Assembly (NCBI GenBank): GCA_905178155.1
Contig: CAJINV010000027.1
Location: forward strand, 1 to 59,330
Source: Amoebophrya sp. A120
Lineage: Eukaryota; Sar; Dinophyceae; Syndiniales; Amoebophryaceae
Reading direction: 5' to 3'
DNA length: 59,330 bases
Under the pieces are notes generated by a model. The model worked only from the letters and a program-made list of their open reading frames with translations. It did no database searches and had not been told where the DNA came from. Both the position numbers and the translations under genes were made by a program. Shown one piece after another: positions 1 to 11,785 of this stretch. Positions within the stretch are counted from its first letter, which is position 1. Every line of letters starts with the position of its first letter.

Positions 1-56
1 TCGAGCAGGAGAGGGCGTCTGGCTCTGCTTGGAATTTGCTAGAATTTTCAAACCTT

Positions 57-186
57 CAAAAAAGCAACCACCTGTCGGGCGTTTGTAATGCGTCTCCCGG
101 GTCCGAAGTTGGTGCCCCGGGGGTTGCTTTTCTACTACAACTTCAGACGGCAAAAAAGCAACCACCTGTCGGCCGTTTGTAATGCG
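57..186. repeat. pair of 35-bp direct repeats
   Basis: A near-identical stretch of about 35 bp, beginning AAAAAAGCAACCACCTGTCG and ending in GTTTGTAATGCG, occurs at about 57-92 and again at about 152-186. No protein-coding signal supports this first 640 bp. The open frames here have no recognisable domain and run on both strands, so I read the segment as non-coding. Confidence 0.6.
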
Positions 187-647
187 CGCCAGCGGTCTGG
201 GATTGCTTTGCTTTGGTTGCTTTTGTTGGTGTTCGCTTTTCAGTGTTTTCAGCACTTCGGCCGCAATTACATCGGGGCTGCGATTTTTTTTCGCTTCGGA
301 TTTTCGAGAAATTCAGCACCGTGGGGCGTCTGGGTGCTTGGCGAGACTGGGCGACCAATCTGGCGCCGCCTAATTCTCCCGCGGGCGAATAGATTGAAAA
401 AAGCGGATGCATTTGTGCCCTTGGTTTTTCTTTTATTTTGGGACGCGCGCCTGAAAACAAAGTCGGTCGAGAGCGAAGAGTGCAGCAGCCCTGTCTTTTT
501 CTCATAGTAGGCAGCGCCGTGGTCCCGGCTGCAGTTTTTGCCATGGTTTGGATATTGTGATGCCACGCGATGGTTTAGCGGCGTTGAAGATCTCGAATTT
601 CCCCCGATAGAAGCAGGGGAGCAAAAGTTGAAGCAGTTTCAGTTTTT

Positions 648-1250
648 CGCTGATCGGAGCAAGACGAAGAGGTCAAAAAGACGTGACCCACAAGTAGGAT
701 GAGCTTAAGTGCCACCTCTTGTCAGATCAAAGATCCCGCTTGTCAGATGAAAGATCCAACAGATCAGATGAAAGATGCCTTCAGCTTGGTCGCCAGTGAC
801 ATGTGTCGCTGCGAAGAACATGTAAGCTCCTGAGAAATCCACACTCCCAAACGAATGTAGAGACAGAAACTCATCTTTGCCGAAACATTTTCTGCAGCCC
901 AAACTTCTGCAGCCAAAGTGTAAGGATTAACCATTATCCTCATCAACCTTCCATCGGGTGTGTCGCGAGTGTGACTCCGTTGAGACAATTCATTTTCCAA
1001 ATTGTAGCTGTGCGCGGCTGAAAAGTAGACACATTACAAAATAGCTGAATCTCAATTACGTTCGCAAGGACGTACTGTAGCTACTATTTCGGTAGGCCTC
1101 AGCTGCCTCAAGACGAGCAGACGAGTATTGGACGGAAAGCGACTTAGTTACAGGATCGGTCAGCTGCGTTGCGACCGAAAGTCGGCAGCACTTAGATCAA
1201 ATCTGTTTCATAAGTAAGGACGGTAGATCATCCGCAAAAAATTCCACGGG
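648..1250 (+). repeat. 5' flank repeat, copy 1 (upstream of gene A)
   Basis: This flank aligns along most of its length with 41690-42310 upstream of gene B, and its first part aligns with 23250-23700. Shared landmarks in order are a GATCRGAGC word, AAGTAGGATGAGCTTAAGTG, CAGTGACATGTGTCGCTGCG at 794-813, CATTATCCTCATCAACCT and GGCTGAAAAGTAGACA. At 720-778 it holds a short tandem repeat of a GTCAGATGAAAGATCC unit. It precedes two paralogous genes at a similar distance, so it is probably promoter or 5' UTR that was duplicated with them. That function is inference. Confidence 0.7.
794..813 (+). promoter_or_regulatory. recurrent GTGACRTGTGTCGCT motif
   Basis: The sequence is CAGTGACATGTGTCGCTGCG. 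Related copies occur at 8719, 8894, 23626, 24219, 24370 and 41828, always on the + strand. Three copies lie inside the duplicated 5' flank. Its role is unknown. Confidence 0.4.
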
Positions 1251-1397
1251 CTTCCAGCTCTACTGACGCAAGGCTAGTTGATCCGCCTGCTAAGCTGCTG
1301 AGAAGATTTTGCCTTTCTCAGTCAAACGCTATTAACGATTGAAGCATACTAGCAGCAAGAAGTGGCATTCCGCTTTCTGGTTTTCGGAACAGGTAGG

Positions 1398-4300
1398 ATG
1401 AAAACGCTTGCTGAAGGTAAGAAGAACAAAATGACCGCACTCGGCTTCCTCCTCACAAATTGTGTGGTGGCCTTGTTCGGGAGCTATGGAGGGAGAGTCG
1501 CGGGCGCGCAGACGTCTGCTACCGAAGCATTTTGGAATGATGTACAGGATGCGGGCAATACGAAGGCGAAATGGTTTTCCCACGTTGTCATTTTTTGCAG
1601 GGCGTGCAGGATGGTTTCTGTGGTGCGATCCTAACAACTGACCATCCCCCACACCACTAGACATGCATGATATATATGTTCATCATCTTACGCATTGGTG
1701 GTTCGCAAGTCACGTTTCAGGTTTTTCTTCATCTTCTTCTTCCAAGTACAACGGCGCGATAGGCGTCGGCAAAGCGTGAGTCGGTTTGGCGTATCACACA
1801 TGCCAGTGAAGAACTCTATCGCAACATGAAACGCTACCCCAAATAAAATGACAAGAAGGGAAGTTTTTTCATTGCACCCGCATCGAAATGCTATCCGGCG
1901 TCGCAGAGCCCATGGACGACGGTCAGGAGAATGCCGCGCGGGATGTCATTCAGAACTTTTGGTCCGGCTTCGTGCGGCGGTCGGAGGCTTTTGTGGAAAA
2001 GGCGAAGCAGGAATATGAGCAGCTGTGTGCGCCGTCCGACAATCGAGGATCCATTACTAGGGACCACATCACCTCGCTTTCAGCGCCGCCGCAGCGTCGC
2101 GACGAGCTGATACGGGTTCTACGACTCAAAATGCACGCGAGGCTGAAACACCTTTTCGGGCCGGCGGCTGATCTTGATGCGCTTTCGCCTTTTCTGGGAC
2201 ACAATTGCGACGACAAGTGTCGGAATCTCAGGGCAGAGGCGCTTTGGTTTCCACAATTTAAATCCATAGCAGGCGAGCGGCGACGCCGACGTGTGCAGCC
2301 AGCAGAAGATGAGGTACTGAAAATAGTACATTCTCGTCCAGGGTCTCAAGAACCGGTGCCGCCAGTCGCAGTGTCGAAGACACCCACACACGAATACGCC
2401 GGGTTCACTGTGGAGAAGATGGAAGACCGGTCGGTGCGTCATCGTGTCCTGAAAGTGGACCCTACCGACATGGCACTAGTGGGATGCGCTTTGCATTTGG
2501 AGCACGACCGCGCAGCAGTCACTCCTGGGCGCACGGCGAACACCACTGCACAACCCGCCGTCGACGCGGCGGCAGACGGTTTTAATATCAATGTGCCCAC
2601 ACTGGCAGTGGCGTATCTACTGCTGCACCAGCAAGTGGTGGATGTCGCTGACATGAAAGACGTATCAAATGCAAAAGTGTCTGGGTCTGGAAACTTGTAA
2701 TGCTAAAAATGAATGATAGCCGCACTGCAACAAGCAGCTATGCATGACAAATTTTTTGGCTGCCATGTCTTACGTATTCCGCATGGCAAACTGCGTTTTT
2801 GCATGACAGATAAGAGGGCTTTTTCGTGCCTATGCAACACAGATTCTTGAGTCATGCCAGACAAGCATGACAAACTTGCATTCTTCCAGACCCAGACACT
2901 TTTGCAATCCATAAGACGATATATTCTTCTCGAAGCCCTCGCTCGCTAAGTGGAACCTGCCAGCACCTGAAGCCGTAGCGCCAAAGGCTTCAGGTGCTCT
3001 GCTCCTGCCTCTGCCTTTGGCGCTACGGCTTCAGGTGCAGGGATTCCTGGAATCCCAGGAAGAAAAAGCGCGGCGGAAAGCCAAAAAAGAGGAACTACTG
3101 CGGCGGGAGGCCAAGATCGCGGGGTTCGCCGTGGCGCGAGCGCGGGCTCAGACGATTGGAAACCTGCTGAACATTGTCGGCCGGGGCCCAAGCGATGTAG
3201 GGCGACGCTCGGGTCGTGGCGCGCAAGACTTTTCGGTGGACGGCAAAGCCGCGACGCGAATCGCCCTGGCGCTGCAGCTGATGTACGCTCGGAGAATCCA
3301 GTATCTCCATGGGCGAGAGGCGCAGGGGCTGGACCACATCAAGACGTCGAGCTTCGCCACTTGGAAGTTGCAAAAGCATTTCGATGTGGGCATGGGAGAA
3401 GGCGAGATTCCGCCCGCACTGTTGAACAATACACCCGCGGCGGTTCACGATAGGGCGCGGAAACTAGAAGAGCAACTAGACCAGATGGGCTTGCCTTCCA
3501 CCTTGGAGAGGAACCGCAGAAAGCAGTGGAACGACGGCAGGCTGAGCGTCGACTTTGCCGTGCTGGGCTCCGTGAAAGACAGCAAGCGAGAGTTCTATGG
3601 GACTGCTCTCAAACGTTACATTCTCAACTGCTACGTGATTTTTCATGCAAATTTACCAGCAAGATCGCCACGATGACGATTAAGCTGCTTCGCATGACAA
3701 ATCTACGAAGGGCTCAACAGCACCTAAATATGCGCCAAATCTGTAATGCAAAAGGCGCAATCTTCTACTTCCCCCTTTCAATTTTGTCGCTCTTGCATTG
3801 CAAATTCATGTAACAGTTGAGAATGTAACATTTGAGAACGCCAGAAGTTCGAGGAGTTGCGTGTGTTTTTTGGGCGCTGGTTCAACACCCGAGAACACAC
3901 CTACGTGCACGTGAAGCACGTGACCTGGAAGGGAGAAGTAGGCGAGCCTGGGGCTTCAGAACAACGAGCCGGGCGGCAAGTTGGGAACAGCCCCAACTTT
4001 ATTGCCGGTGTGCTTTCTGTCGGGACACTGGCGGCTCTGCAGCAGACGTCGTTGTGGAAGGAAAACGAAACGAAGTACGACGCCCTGCACTACTTGTATC
4101 TGAGTAATTCTGTCGCGGCTTCGAAGCCCAGCGCTGCCACCGGATCGGCCACTCAAGTCGCCGCCCCGGAGCTGCCGAGGGCTGGAAGCGGTGTTGACAT
4201 GGTACCCGGCTGAAAAAATCACCGCCCGCACTGAGGAACAGACCACATGAGGTATTGGGTGGGCGGAGGTTGTAATTGAGGAAGTTGGACTGCTAGGTTG

Positions 4301-5977
4301 AATATTTGTGTGTATCTATAGGTTGCCGCAAGGAAGCAGGAGCGCGACCTCATTTTGCCGCGTCCTCCAGCGGCACGAGGTATAGTTAGCTGGGCATCTT
4401 CACAAGTGCCCTCTGCACTGGGTGACATAGCACCTCCACAGCAGACCGCTTCTTGTATGAAGTGTATTTGTAGTATTACATTTTCTAAACCCACAACGAA
4501 AAAAATTCCGAGGAAGGCGGATTTTTTCTTGCGATATCTCGGGTCGGCACCCATCAATACCCCCTTGTATCCACTGAGCGTTCCGCAAGGGCACGAAAAT
4601 GCGCCTTCGCAACAGGGGACGACGATTCTTGAAAGCCTTTTCATTGAGCAGGCCGCCGACCTCCAGGCAACGGTCGTGGAGCCTCTCCCCGGTGCGGATA
4701 CCTTGCTACCGCTGTTTCACTTTCTGCGAGCTGAGCTGCGGAGGGTGGCGAAAGTACTCGCTCCGGTGAGCGAGAACGCGAGCGCGGCCGCAACATACTT
4801 CTCCATTACCAGTACGCTGGAGCGCCGGGCCAGGCTGGAGTTGCGGGACTTTTCGGCGAAGAAGGTTTTGCAGTTTGACCGACACGACTTGGCGGGGCGT
4901 GTGGGGTCGACGACCTCATCTACAACCGCGAGCGACGAGAAGGACGTCACGCGCTACGAAACTTTCTTACCGCAGGTGAAAGTGGTGGGCGCAGACAGCG
5001 ATGGCCAACGTTCGCTGCCACCAGAGGTTGTGGAGATGTATGACTACGGTGGCTTCACAGAAGACGAGGTTGAGGACGTGTTGGTCTTCGACCTGATCGC
5101 AAATTTTTTGCACAAACCTTTTCTGGAGTGGCTTGGCGGAGAGCTCGCACAAAAAGTTGCCACCATGTACGACCTGAAGATGAGGTACCGCTGGTTTCAG
5201 GAAAGGTTGCAAGCGTTTCTGGACAGCGGCGCAACGTCGGGGCCGAGCAAAATGCAACTAGCGGCTTTTGTGAACGTGGATCTCGGCGACACAGAAAGTG
5301 TGCCCAGAATGAACACCAAAGAGGCGTATCTTGTTGCGACCGACAGGGGCGCAAGGGTGCGCGCGATTCACGACTACGATCGCGGACTGGAGGTGGTTTC
5401 GGCAGTACAGAAAAAGGCAGCAAGGGTGGAGCATATGCTCGACAACTTTGCAGAAGCTGCGAAGCTGTCGTTTTTGAAAGCGCGGATTGCGGGTTTTAGC
5501 AAATTTTTTCGCAGCTTCGAGATAGCGGTCCTGTGTCGTTATTTTGACGTAGCCTCACCGCGCGACGCCAGTTTCGATGCGGGAACCATAGGGGTAGGTC
5601 TGGCCGGGGTCGACGATACGCCCGAAGCAAGGCGGAGCGGTCTTATCAAGCGGTTCTGTAGCTCTGAACCTTCAGTCTCGCCAGAGGTGGAGGCAAAGAT
5701 AGAAAGACTGCGCACTGACGGTGGCCGGTCTTCTGGTAGAAAGATGAAGAACCTCCGATTCCACATCGTGAAGTGGCTCAAGGACCTTGAGCGGGCGGAG
5801 ATGGTTACACCGAAAACAGCTGCGCTGGCAAAGCGTCACTTTCTAGAGGGCATACCAGGGCGTAGCGTAAATGAGGGCTTCTTGGCACAACTACGCAACG
5901 AGAAACCTTTCCGGGTTACTAGCGACCCTGGAAGGAGAGCGGAACTGCTTGAGTCTCATGGGCTGGTCCTCAATTAG
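1398..5977 (+). CDS. gene A: secreted-protein-like paralogue of gene B, lacking the hydrolase half
   Basis: I do not recognise the family beyond its paralogue B. Inferred exons are 1398 to about 1540, about 1885-2662, 2919-3595, 3851-4202 and 4326-5977, giving roughly 1200 residues. The N-terminus (ATG 1398 or 1431) is a hydrophobic signal-like peptide followed by a FWNDVQ motif; B has FWTDVQ. Alignable blocks with B include VSKTP, GFAVARARA, DFAV, GADTLLPL and LCRYF. Removing the introns at 2663-2918 and 3596-3850 restores these matches exactly. The stop at 5975-5977 falls where B continues into its alpha/beta-hydrolase region, so A has only the N-terminal third. The first intron probably ends in AG near 1886, but its boundaries are not resolved. 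The part of the last exon before 4600 is open but has no counterpart in B and may hide another intron. Confidence 0.7.
2663..2918 (+). mobile_element. introner, family A
   Basis: The element begins TATCAAATGCAAAAGTG and carries the TIR core TGCAAAAGTGTCTGGGTCTG; the reverse complement closes it near 2884-2910, ending CCATA. The 5-bp duplication AGACG lies at 2658-2662 and 2914-2918. Splicing joins ATG AAA GAC G to AT ATA TTC in phase 1. Gene B has no intron at this position. The interior carries the GCATGACAAA-type words common to all families. Confidence 0.9.
2963..3038. repeat. perfect 26-bp inverted repeat inside a coding exon
   Basis: The arm at 2963-2988 is the exact reverse complement of 3013-3038, with a 24-bp loop. 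Both arms are read in the open frame of gene A, adding Pro/Ala/Leu-rich residues that are absent from gene B. It could be a small inserted foldback element now translated, or an unrecognised intron. Confidence 0.85.
3596..3850 (+). mobile_element. introner, family B
   Basis: The element starts TATGGGACTGCTCTCAAACG and ends with the inverse, GAGAATGTAACATTTGAGAA, then CGCCAGA. The 5-bp duplication AGTTC occupies 3591-3595 and 3846-3850. Splicing gives Arg-Glu-Phe-Glu-Glu-Leu in phase 0. Gene B reads straight through the equivalent site (REFHSLKLVLDEWFN), so B is the empty site. Confidence 0.9.
4203..4325 (+). mobile_element. short intron obeying the introner rule
   Basis: The segment starts TACCC after ATGG and ends TATCTATA followed by GGTTG. 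Removing 4203-4325 joins GAC ATG G to CC GCA AGG and restores a frame open to 5977. No clear TIR or identical 5-bp duplication remains, so it is either an eroded introner or an ordinary intron with nearby borders. Confidence 0.45.
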
Positions 5978-6364
5978 AGTGCTATCGATCGCCACCCCGC
6001 GGCGGCTTCCTCAAACACCGGGAGGCGGAGCGCGGCCGTCGAGGGCTTTAAACCGGAGGCGGAAGAACAGGCACCGCAGGCGGAGGCCCTGCACTAGTGA
6101 GCTTGGCGGGGGGGAAAATTTTTGCGATTTTTGAATACGAATACCAATTTTGCCGTTATATTCTTGAAAACATCTTCATGTCTTGTAGATCATTAAGCCA
6201 ATAATTTGAGTACTGGTACTAGAGGGTCGCCAGTCCTTTTTACACGGGATAATCCACACCGCAAGCTGATGTGTTGGGAGCCTCTTCGGGACCACGACCC
6301 CGGAAAAGCGCCGAGCGGGAGTGGCGTCGTCCGGGTGGATCGCATGGCGCTGCGGCTGCCCTTT
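5978..6364. other. intergenic, nothing recognised
   Basis: This is the region 3' of gene A. It is GC-rich to about 6115 and AT-richer after that. No gene, repeat or RNA signal was seen. Confidence 0.5.
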
Positions 6365-6710
6365 TCGTGCCGTTCCGGCGCCGAGGCGGGGCCGGACAAT
6401 AATAGCACAGGCGCGGCGGCGCCGGCATTCTGCCGCACTGCGCCTGCGTTCTAGCCACAGCCGGCTTTTTTGCTTTGCCTGCCTTCCTGCGGTGCTGCCC
6501 GGCCGCGTCTGCGCGAGCGTGCGCGCGTTGTCGGGCTGGCTGCGGGAACGCCCTGTTGTGGGCGCGTCTGCCCATGTGGATGGGGACCGCGCTAGCGCAC
6601 CAGACGCGCGCCGCGCCAGGAGTGGGTGCCGCACAGAGTTGCACGAGAGGGCAAGCAGCATCCGGTCATCCTGACTGAAAAGCGATATATATTCTATAGC
6701 GCCGTGAATA
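6365..6710 (+). repeat. GC-rich dispersed repeat, copy 1
   Basis: It aligns in direct orientation with 7549-7890. Shared words include GGCGCGGCGGCGCCGGCATT, the CAGCCGGCTTTTT word, CCCGGCCGCGTCTGCGCG, and a trailing ACTGAAAA...ATATA segment. Indels break every reading frame between the two copies, so it is treated as non-coding. Confidence 0.7.
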
Positions 6711-7548
6711 TTGCGTTTATGGAGGTGGCAGCACTGAAATCGACTTCCACATTTGTTTTTCGTTTAAAGCTTCAAGGCGTAAGTGTAATAGCACTGCCAA
6801 TTCATGAGAAGTTGAGCACCGAGCGTTAGTTGACCCTAACGGAGGGGACGAGCTTGTGTACTGGAGGGACGAGTAGAGCGCGCACTGATTCTTCTGGACT
6901 TGTATAAAACTAAAAGAAAAACAATCCGCTGACTTACCTACGATCAGAAATCCAAATCTGTACGCGTGACGTGCAGAAAATTCAAGATGGGGAAGCGGTG
7001 GGCGCTGTGAAAAGGCCGGCGAAAGTCGCTTGATTGGGGCTGCCGGGCGGTGGTCGGGCGCCGGTCAGCGGCCTTCCATCCGCGGCGCGCGATGTTTCTT
7101 TCCGCCACGTGTGCTCCTCAGTGGGCTCTTGGCCGAGGAAGAGTGGAACCACCCCTGCGGAACAGCAACGGGTCCGGGTAAGCGTCCGCGCCGAACGTTT
7201 GGCCGTCGGGATCCTTCTACGCATTGCCGCCGTGCCTGGCTCTCGAAGGATGCAACTTCCTTGTCATGTTGGATTCGAATCGTGCGCAATTTGTGCTCAT
7301 GCCTCCGCGTGCATTCCCCACCACCTGCGTGGCCTACGAGATGCATGAGAGACGCACGCACCCTCCAGACCGAGGTATATTTGCGGTTGATAGCCTCGGC
7401 GAAAAGAAAATGTACCTAAACGGCGGGGGCGGATATTTCCCCGCGCGCAAATAATTGCGCGCCCTGGAACTCGACCAGGCTCGCCCTGTCCACACGTCGC
7501 GCAGTAAAGCCAAGCGAGCCCCTTCCTGGTCGCCCACCAGTCCGGCCG
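6711..7548. other. intergenic between the two GC-rich repeat copies
   Basis: Open frames occur on both strands but none has a recognisable domain or continues across an introner. No gene is supported. Confidence 0.5.
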
Positions 7549-7890
7549 GCGTCGTTCCGGCGCCCATGCGGGGCCGGATAATAGGAGCACAGGCGCGGCG
7601 GCGCCGGCATTCTGCCACGCTGCGCCTGCGTACTAAAGCCCCAGCCGGCTTTTTGGCCCTGCCAGTCTTCCTGCGGTACTGCCCGGCCGCGTCTGCGCGT
7701 GTGCGCTTTGTCCGGCTACCTGCGGACACGCCGTGTCGTCGCCGCGTGTGCCCGTGTGGACGGGCTTTTGATGTGGCAGACGCACGCCGCGCTAACAGTA
7801 GCTGTGGCCGCCGCCCAGGGATACGTTATTGCGCATAGTAGATTTGGATCATCACTGAAAAATATATAGTCACTGCCGAGACGGTCGTGG
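7549..7890 (+). repeat. GC-rich dispersed repeat, copy 2
   Basis: This is the second copy of 6365-6710 in direct orientation, diverged by substitutions and small indels. A third, weaker relation links 8240-8310 with 555-625: both have a GATCTYGAATT word followed by CCCCGATRGARGCAGGGGA. Confidence 0.65.
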
Positions 7891-9990
7891 TGCAACATAG
7901 AAGAGTCAGTGTTCGTGCGTGGTCGTCCGCAGAGATGGAGGGATCTGCGTCATTGAGAATATAGTAGTATCGCACGATCACGGGGCCCCCGCAAGCGATC
8001 TGCGTCTGCTCGAAGACAATACAACTACATAGAGTGGAGGATGAGCAATCTCGCGCCTCCTGATTCTCACGACCAAAGATGGATCAAGAGCAGCCACGTT
8101 CTTGCGCCCACCGCTTTAGCTTTTGTTGAGCACGCAGTCGAGGAAGATAAAGGAGATCTAGAGCGCTAAGCAAAGGGCAACAGCTGTCCCAGTTCCTGGT
8201 GGTGCGCAGTCCGTTCCCGGCCAAACGGTTTTGCCGTGTTGGTATTTTGATACTGCACGATCTGGCGGCCTCCTCCTTGGTGATCTTGAATTCTCCCCGA
8301 TGGAGGCAGGGGAGTAGTCCATTTTGGCGGCGTATTTTACTGCATTACTGAGGCTCTTTTGCACAGAGACAGACAACGTTTTTTGTTTACTTCACCGGAA
8401 AAGAAAGTAGGTTTTTTACAAGCGATTAATGAATGTAGTCCGCAATAGAAAAGAAAACTACTGAGTTGGCAAATTACAAAAAGTTATGCGCAATTATACA
8501 GCTATCAGCCCGACCCCTTTTCAGCACAGAGGGAGACGAGTCTATGTGATTCTAGACTGATAAATTTTGCTGTGTCTGCGGAGATCTATTGCTATACTAG
8601 CATTGAGTTAAGCGCCGGCGGTCCCCAATCAAGATCACAAGCGATGCGTGCGTTACCGTTAGATCCATTCGATTTTTTTGTCGCTAGATGTCCTAGAAGT
8701 ACAACGCCGTTTCCTGGCTAGTGACGTGTGTCGCTACGTGGTTATGGAGAGTGCCTGCGCCAGTGGTCCAACGTTGCCACCTCTCGCACAGGTAGAGCAT
8801 GATTCTTCGAAAAGATTACCCTTTTAAAGGATGACTTTTACACAATCATGCAGCAGCAGCACCAGGCTCTCAAAGTAGAGCCAACTTCCTTGCTAGTGAC
8901 GTGTGTCGCTACTTGGAAAAGTCCTCGCACAGGCCCGCTTCGCAAACATCAACTTCAGGCGAGCAGTTGCATGAGGAGATGTAGACCATTTTTATGTGCC
9001 GAGCATTGCCATTGATGAGAGCATTTGCGACGGCCTTTTTTTACCAACATTTTTTATCGTCGGGCAGTCTACCGTTTTATTTTGTACATGAGGTGCTATC
9101 GTTTTTCAATATTGTCATTGTCTTTAATGTTGATCATCCATAGCAGTAGCATTACCCGCTGTAGTAGTACTCGCACACCACCACATCCAGAAAACTTCCG
9201 CTGGTGACTTTCTGTTTTGTGGAGGGCCACGCGTCAACATTGTCTGGCCGGGAACGTTTTGTCCGCCCCACTTGCGGCACCCCCCTGTTCGTTGGCATTT
9301 TCATTTTTCGCGGCTAAGCGTGGTCTTGTCTATAGCGAGTTTGGGAATTTTGGCATTTATGCATTTACCAGTAAAAGCAGCATGCTCACTTACATCTTCT
9401 GAGGCAGAAACTTTCGACTAGCCAGTTCTGTGGATCTACTCTTATTTAAGTATGCTGTTCCTGTGATGGTAGTTATCGCTTCTGCACACCCCGGCACTCA
9501 GCGCAATCCCTTTGCCTTGGTTTCGGTGCACGGCTTTGCAGGCAACCGGGCTGCAGTGCGGTGCTACAACATAGAATAGCAAAAAGTTGTCTTCATTACT
9601 TCCCTCATGGCCCTAAAGGTCCGCTCGGTTTTACGAGTACTCAATGTAGTTTTTTGTCATCTCTATTCGAGCCCGTATTTTCAAATGTTTTACCCTTACG
9701 TTTTATAATTTCGTCGTATACGTCCTTTTTCCTATTCTTTGAAAACGCACTCGAAGTGAGATGCGAGTACCTGCACCATTTTTGACCCCACCACCTACCC
9801 TAAAGTGCTAATGAAAACCATTCAAAAACGCATGAAGTTGATATGAAAATAAAACGCTTAATGAAGAGCGCCGCCATCAGCATCCTCGTAGTTGTTTTAT
9901 CCTTCTAAAACAACTACAAGGGAGGAGGCCAAATAAGCAGAGCACCACCGTGATTCACCTAATTTTCTAGAAGGGATTGCAGATCTGTCC
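7891..9990. other. gene-poor, AT-rich stretch
   Basis: I see no supported gene. It contains two copies of the recurrent motif (8719-8741 and 8894-8915), each preceded by CTAGTGACGTGTGTCGCTAC, and thymine-rich sequence from 9000 to 9780 whose open frames look like chance. Confidence 0.55.
8719..8915 (+). promoter_or_regulatory. two copies of the recurrent GTGACGTGTGTCGCTAC motif
   Basis: CTAGTGACGTGTGTCGCTAC begins at 8718 and again at 8893, 175 bp apart. The following bases are CGTGG and TTGGA. The function is unknown and no gene follows closely. Confidence 0.35.
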
Positions 9991-9999
9991 AGTTAAGTA

Positions 10000-10415
10000 T
10001 AGAGAAGGCGGAAGCGCTTCCGAAATGCGAAACACGAAAAGCGAAAAACCAAGGGAGGGCAGTAGAGAGCCAGGAGAGTAAGAAAAGAGAGAGCGGAGGC
10101 GCCTCCGAAATGCGAAACGCGAAAAACCAAAGGGGGGCCGTGGAGAGTTAATAGAGTAGGAAGAAGAGAGAGAGAGAGAGAGAGAGAGAGTGGAAGCGCC
10201 TCCGAAATGCGAAACGCGAAAAGCGCCAAGCCAATGCCAAAGCGGCGCCGTGGCTAATCAGTAGCGTAGAAAGAGGGACAGCGGAAGTGCCTCCGAGGCG
10301 CGAAACGCGAAAAACAACAAAGCGGCCGGGGCGGGTTCCATGATGGTGAGTAGAGTAAGAAGAGAGAAAACAAAGCGGAAGCGCCTCCGAATGCCAAGCG
10401 CGAAAAGCGGCGAGA
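10000..10415 (+). repeat. about five degenerate 85-100-bp tandem repeats
   Basis: Units start near 10007, 10092, 10192, 10280 and 10375. Each has the core CCGAAATGCGAAACGCGAAA or a close variant next to GGAGGCGCCTCC, which is itself palindromic. The reverse complement of this array recurs at 12446-12735. The interior includes a (GA)n run at about 10162-10190. Confidence 0.8.
10162..10190. repeat. (AG)n microsatellite
   Basis: An uninterrupted AG dinucleotide run of about 14 units lies inside the tandem array. Confidence 0.9.
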
Positions 10416-11165
10416 AAAGAAGGCAGGCCCCTCGTCCCTTACTAAGTAGAGACATTGGCGCCGCTCCGCTTTGAGCGTTGGTTCCGCTGGCCCCCCCTCC
10501 CCCCCGCACTACCTAGCAACATACGCGAGCTTTCGCATTTATGCGCATGGAGCCGCGTGCGTCCAGTTCTAAGAGGCCGGGGGCCGGGGGGGTTGGCTCT
10601 TGGTTTTGATATTGTCGCCCGGCACGCGGCTCGCACGTACGCCCACGCACAGCAGACCGACGCTGACCACCCTCCCGCCCGTCGGTCTTACTTTTGGCCG
10701 GGCGAGAGGCCGGGAGAGCGCGCGGAAAGCGGAGGCATGGATCCCAGTCGCAGCGTTTGGCCCGTGCCGCGCCTGCAAAATGGCGCGGCGGGCCCTTGGC
10801 CGGTCGCACCAGCCGCAGCCCCAGAGGGGGCTGGCACCCTGCAGCGTAGGCCGGAGGCGAAAAAGTTGGGCACTCATGCGAGGGCGCTTCTGTTTGTGTG
10901 CGTGTGTGTGTGTGTCACGCCATGAATATCGCGAGAAGCTTCCCGGCTGGCGCACCACTGTAGCAGGGCGCAGCGATGGGCGCCTCGGAGAGCCGTCGGA
11001 CGGCGCCAGGCCCCCCACCGTGTTCGAGGCGCGAGCGGCAGCACAAAACCGCGCGGGCAGCTTCGCGGGAAGATCCGGGCCATAGCAACAAAGAAACTAA
11101 CCCCGCCCACCAGCGCCAACGAAGTGCATCAGGCTGGCGCTGGTGGCTCGCTCGTGGCTCGAGAA

Positions 11166-11785
11166 TGAAAGCGCGCGCGTTCTTCTCCACCAATGGAAGC
11201 AAATCCGCGCGAATTAGCGCGCAAGAAAAATGACGAGAAGGGGGCGACCTTGTCCACCGCAACAAGCAGCCCCATCTATAAGCGCAAGCGAATTAGATGA
11301 GTAGAGAGCCTGCTCGTGGTTCGAAGAAAAGAGCGCAGGCCCCTCGTCAATAGATGAGGGGCCTGCCCTTGGCGCCATCGTGCTCGAAAGCGGTGGCGCC
11401 GCAAAGTTAGCGCTGCCTTGCCCATGGCAACAGGCCTAGCCCTTCTTTGAGCGAGATCGAAGGAGATCGACGAACGAAAGCGCGCGCGTTCTTCTCCACC
11501 AATGGAAGCAAATCCATGCGAGTCAGCGCGCTGGGAAAATGACGAGAAGCCGGCGACCTTGTCCACCGCAGCAAGCAACCCCATCTAAAAGCGCAAACGA
11601 ATTAGATGAGAAGAGAGCCTGCTCGTGGTTCAAAGAAAAGAGCGCAGGCCCCTCGTCAATAGATGAGGGGCCTGCCCTGGGCGCCATCGTGCTCGAAGCG
11701 AAGCGGTGGCGTCGCAAAGTTAGCGCTACCGTGGCCAGGGCAACAGCGCTAGCCCTTCTCTGAGCGAGATCGAAGGAGGTCGAGA
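11166..11785 (+). repeat. two tandem copies of a 310-bp unit with a hairpin
   Basis: Copy 1 starts at 11166 and copy 2 at 11476, both with GAAAGCGCGCGCGTTCTTCT. Each contains a perfect 11-bp inverted repeat, GCAGGCCCCTC and GAGGGGCCTGC separated by 10 bp, at 11335-11366 and 11644-11675. Both end with a GAGCGAGATCGAAGGAG block. No conserved frame runs through the two copies. Confidence 0.85.

Noticed and set aside
1-640. Overlapping frames at the left edge
   Set aside because: No domain, no introner and no paralogue in the window. The direct repeats suggest non-coding DNA.
7255-7290. A possible tRNA B-box (GGATTCGAATC)
   Set aside because: No matching A-box or cloverleaf stems could be drawn around it.
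6176-7838. Long open frames on both strands with Arg/Ala/Pro-rich products
   Set aside because: They lie in GC-rich duplicated sequence. Indels between the two copies shift every frame, and no domain or intron pattern supports them.
9993-10509. Minus-strand Leu/Ser-rich frames
   Set aside because: They come from the (GA)n run and tandem repeats read backwards, with no start context or homologue.
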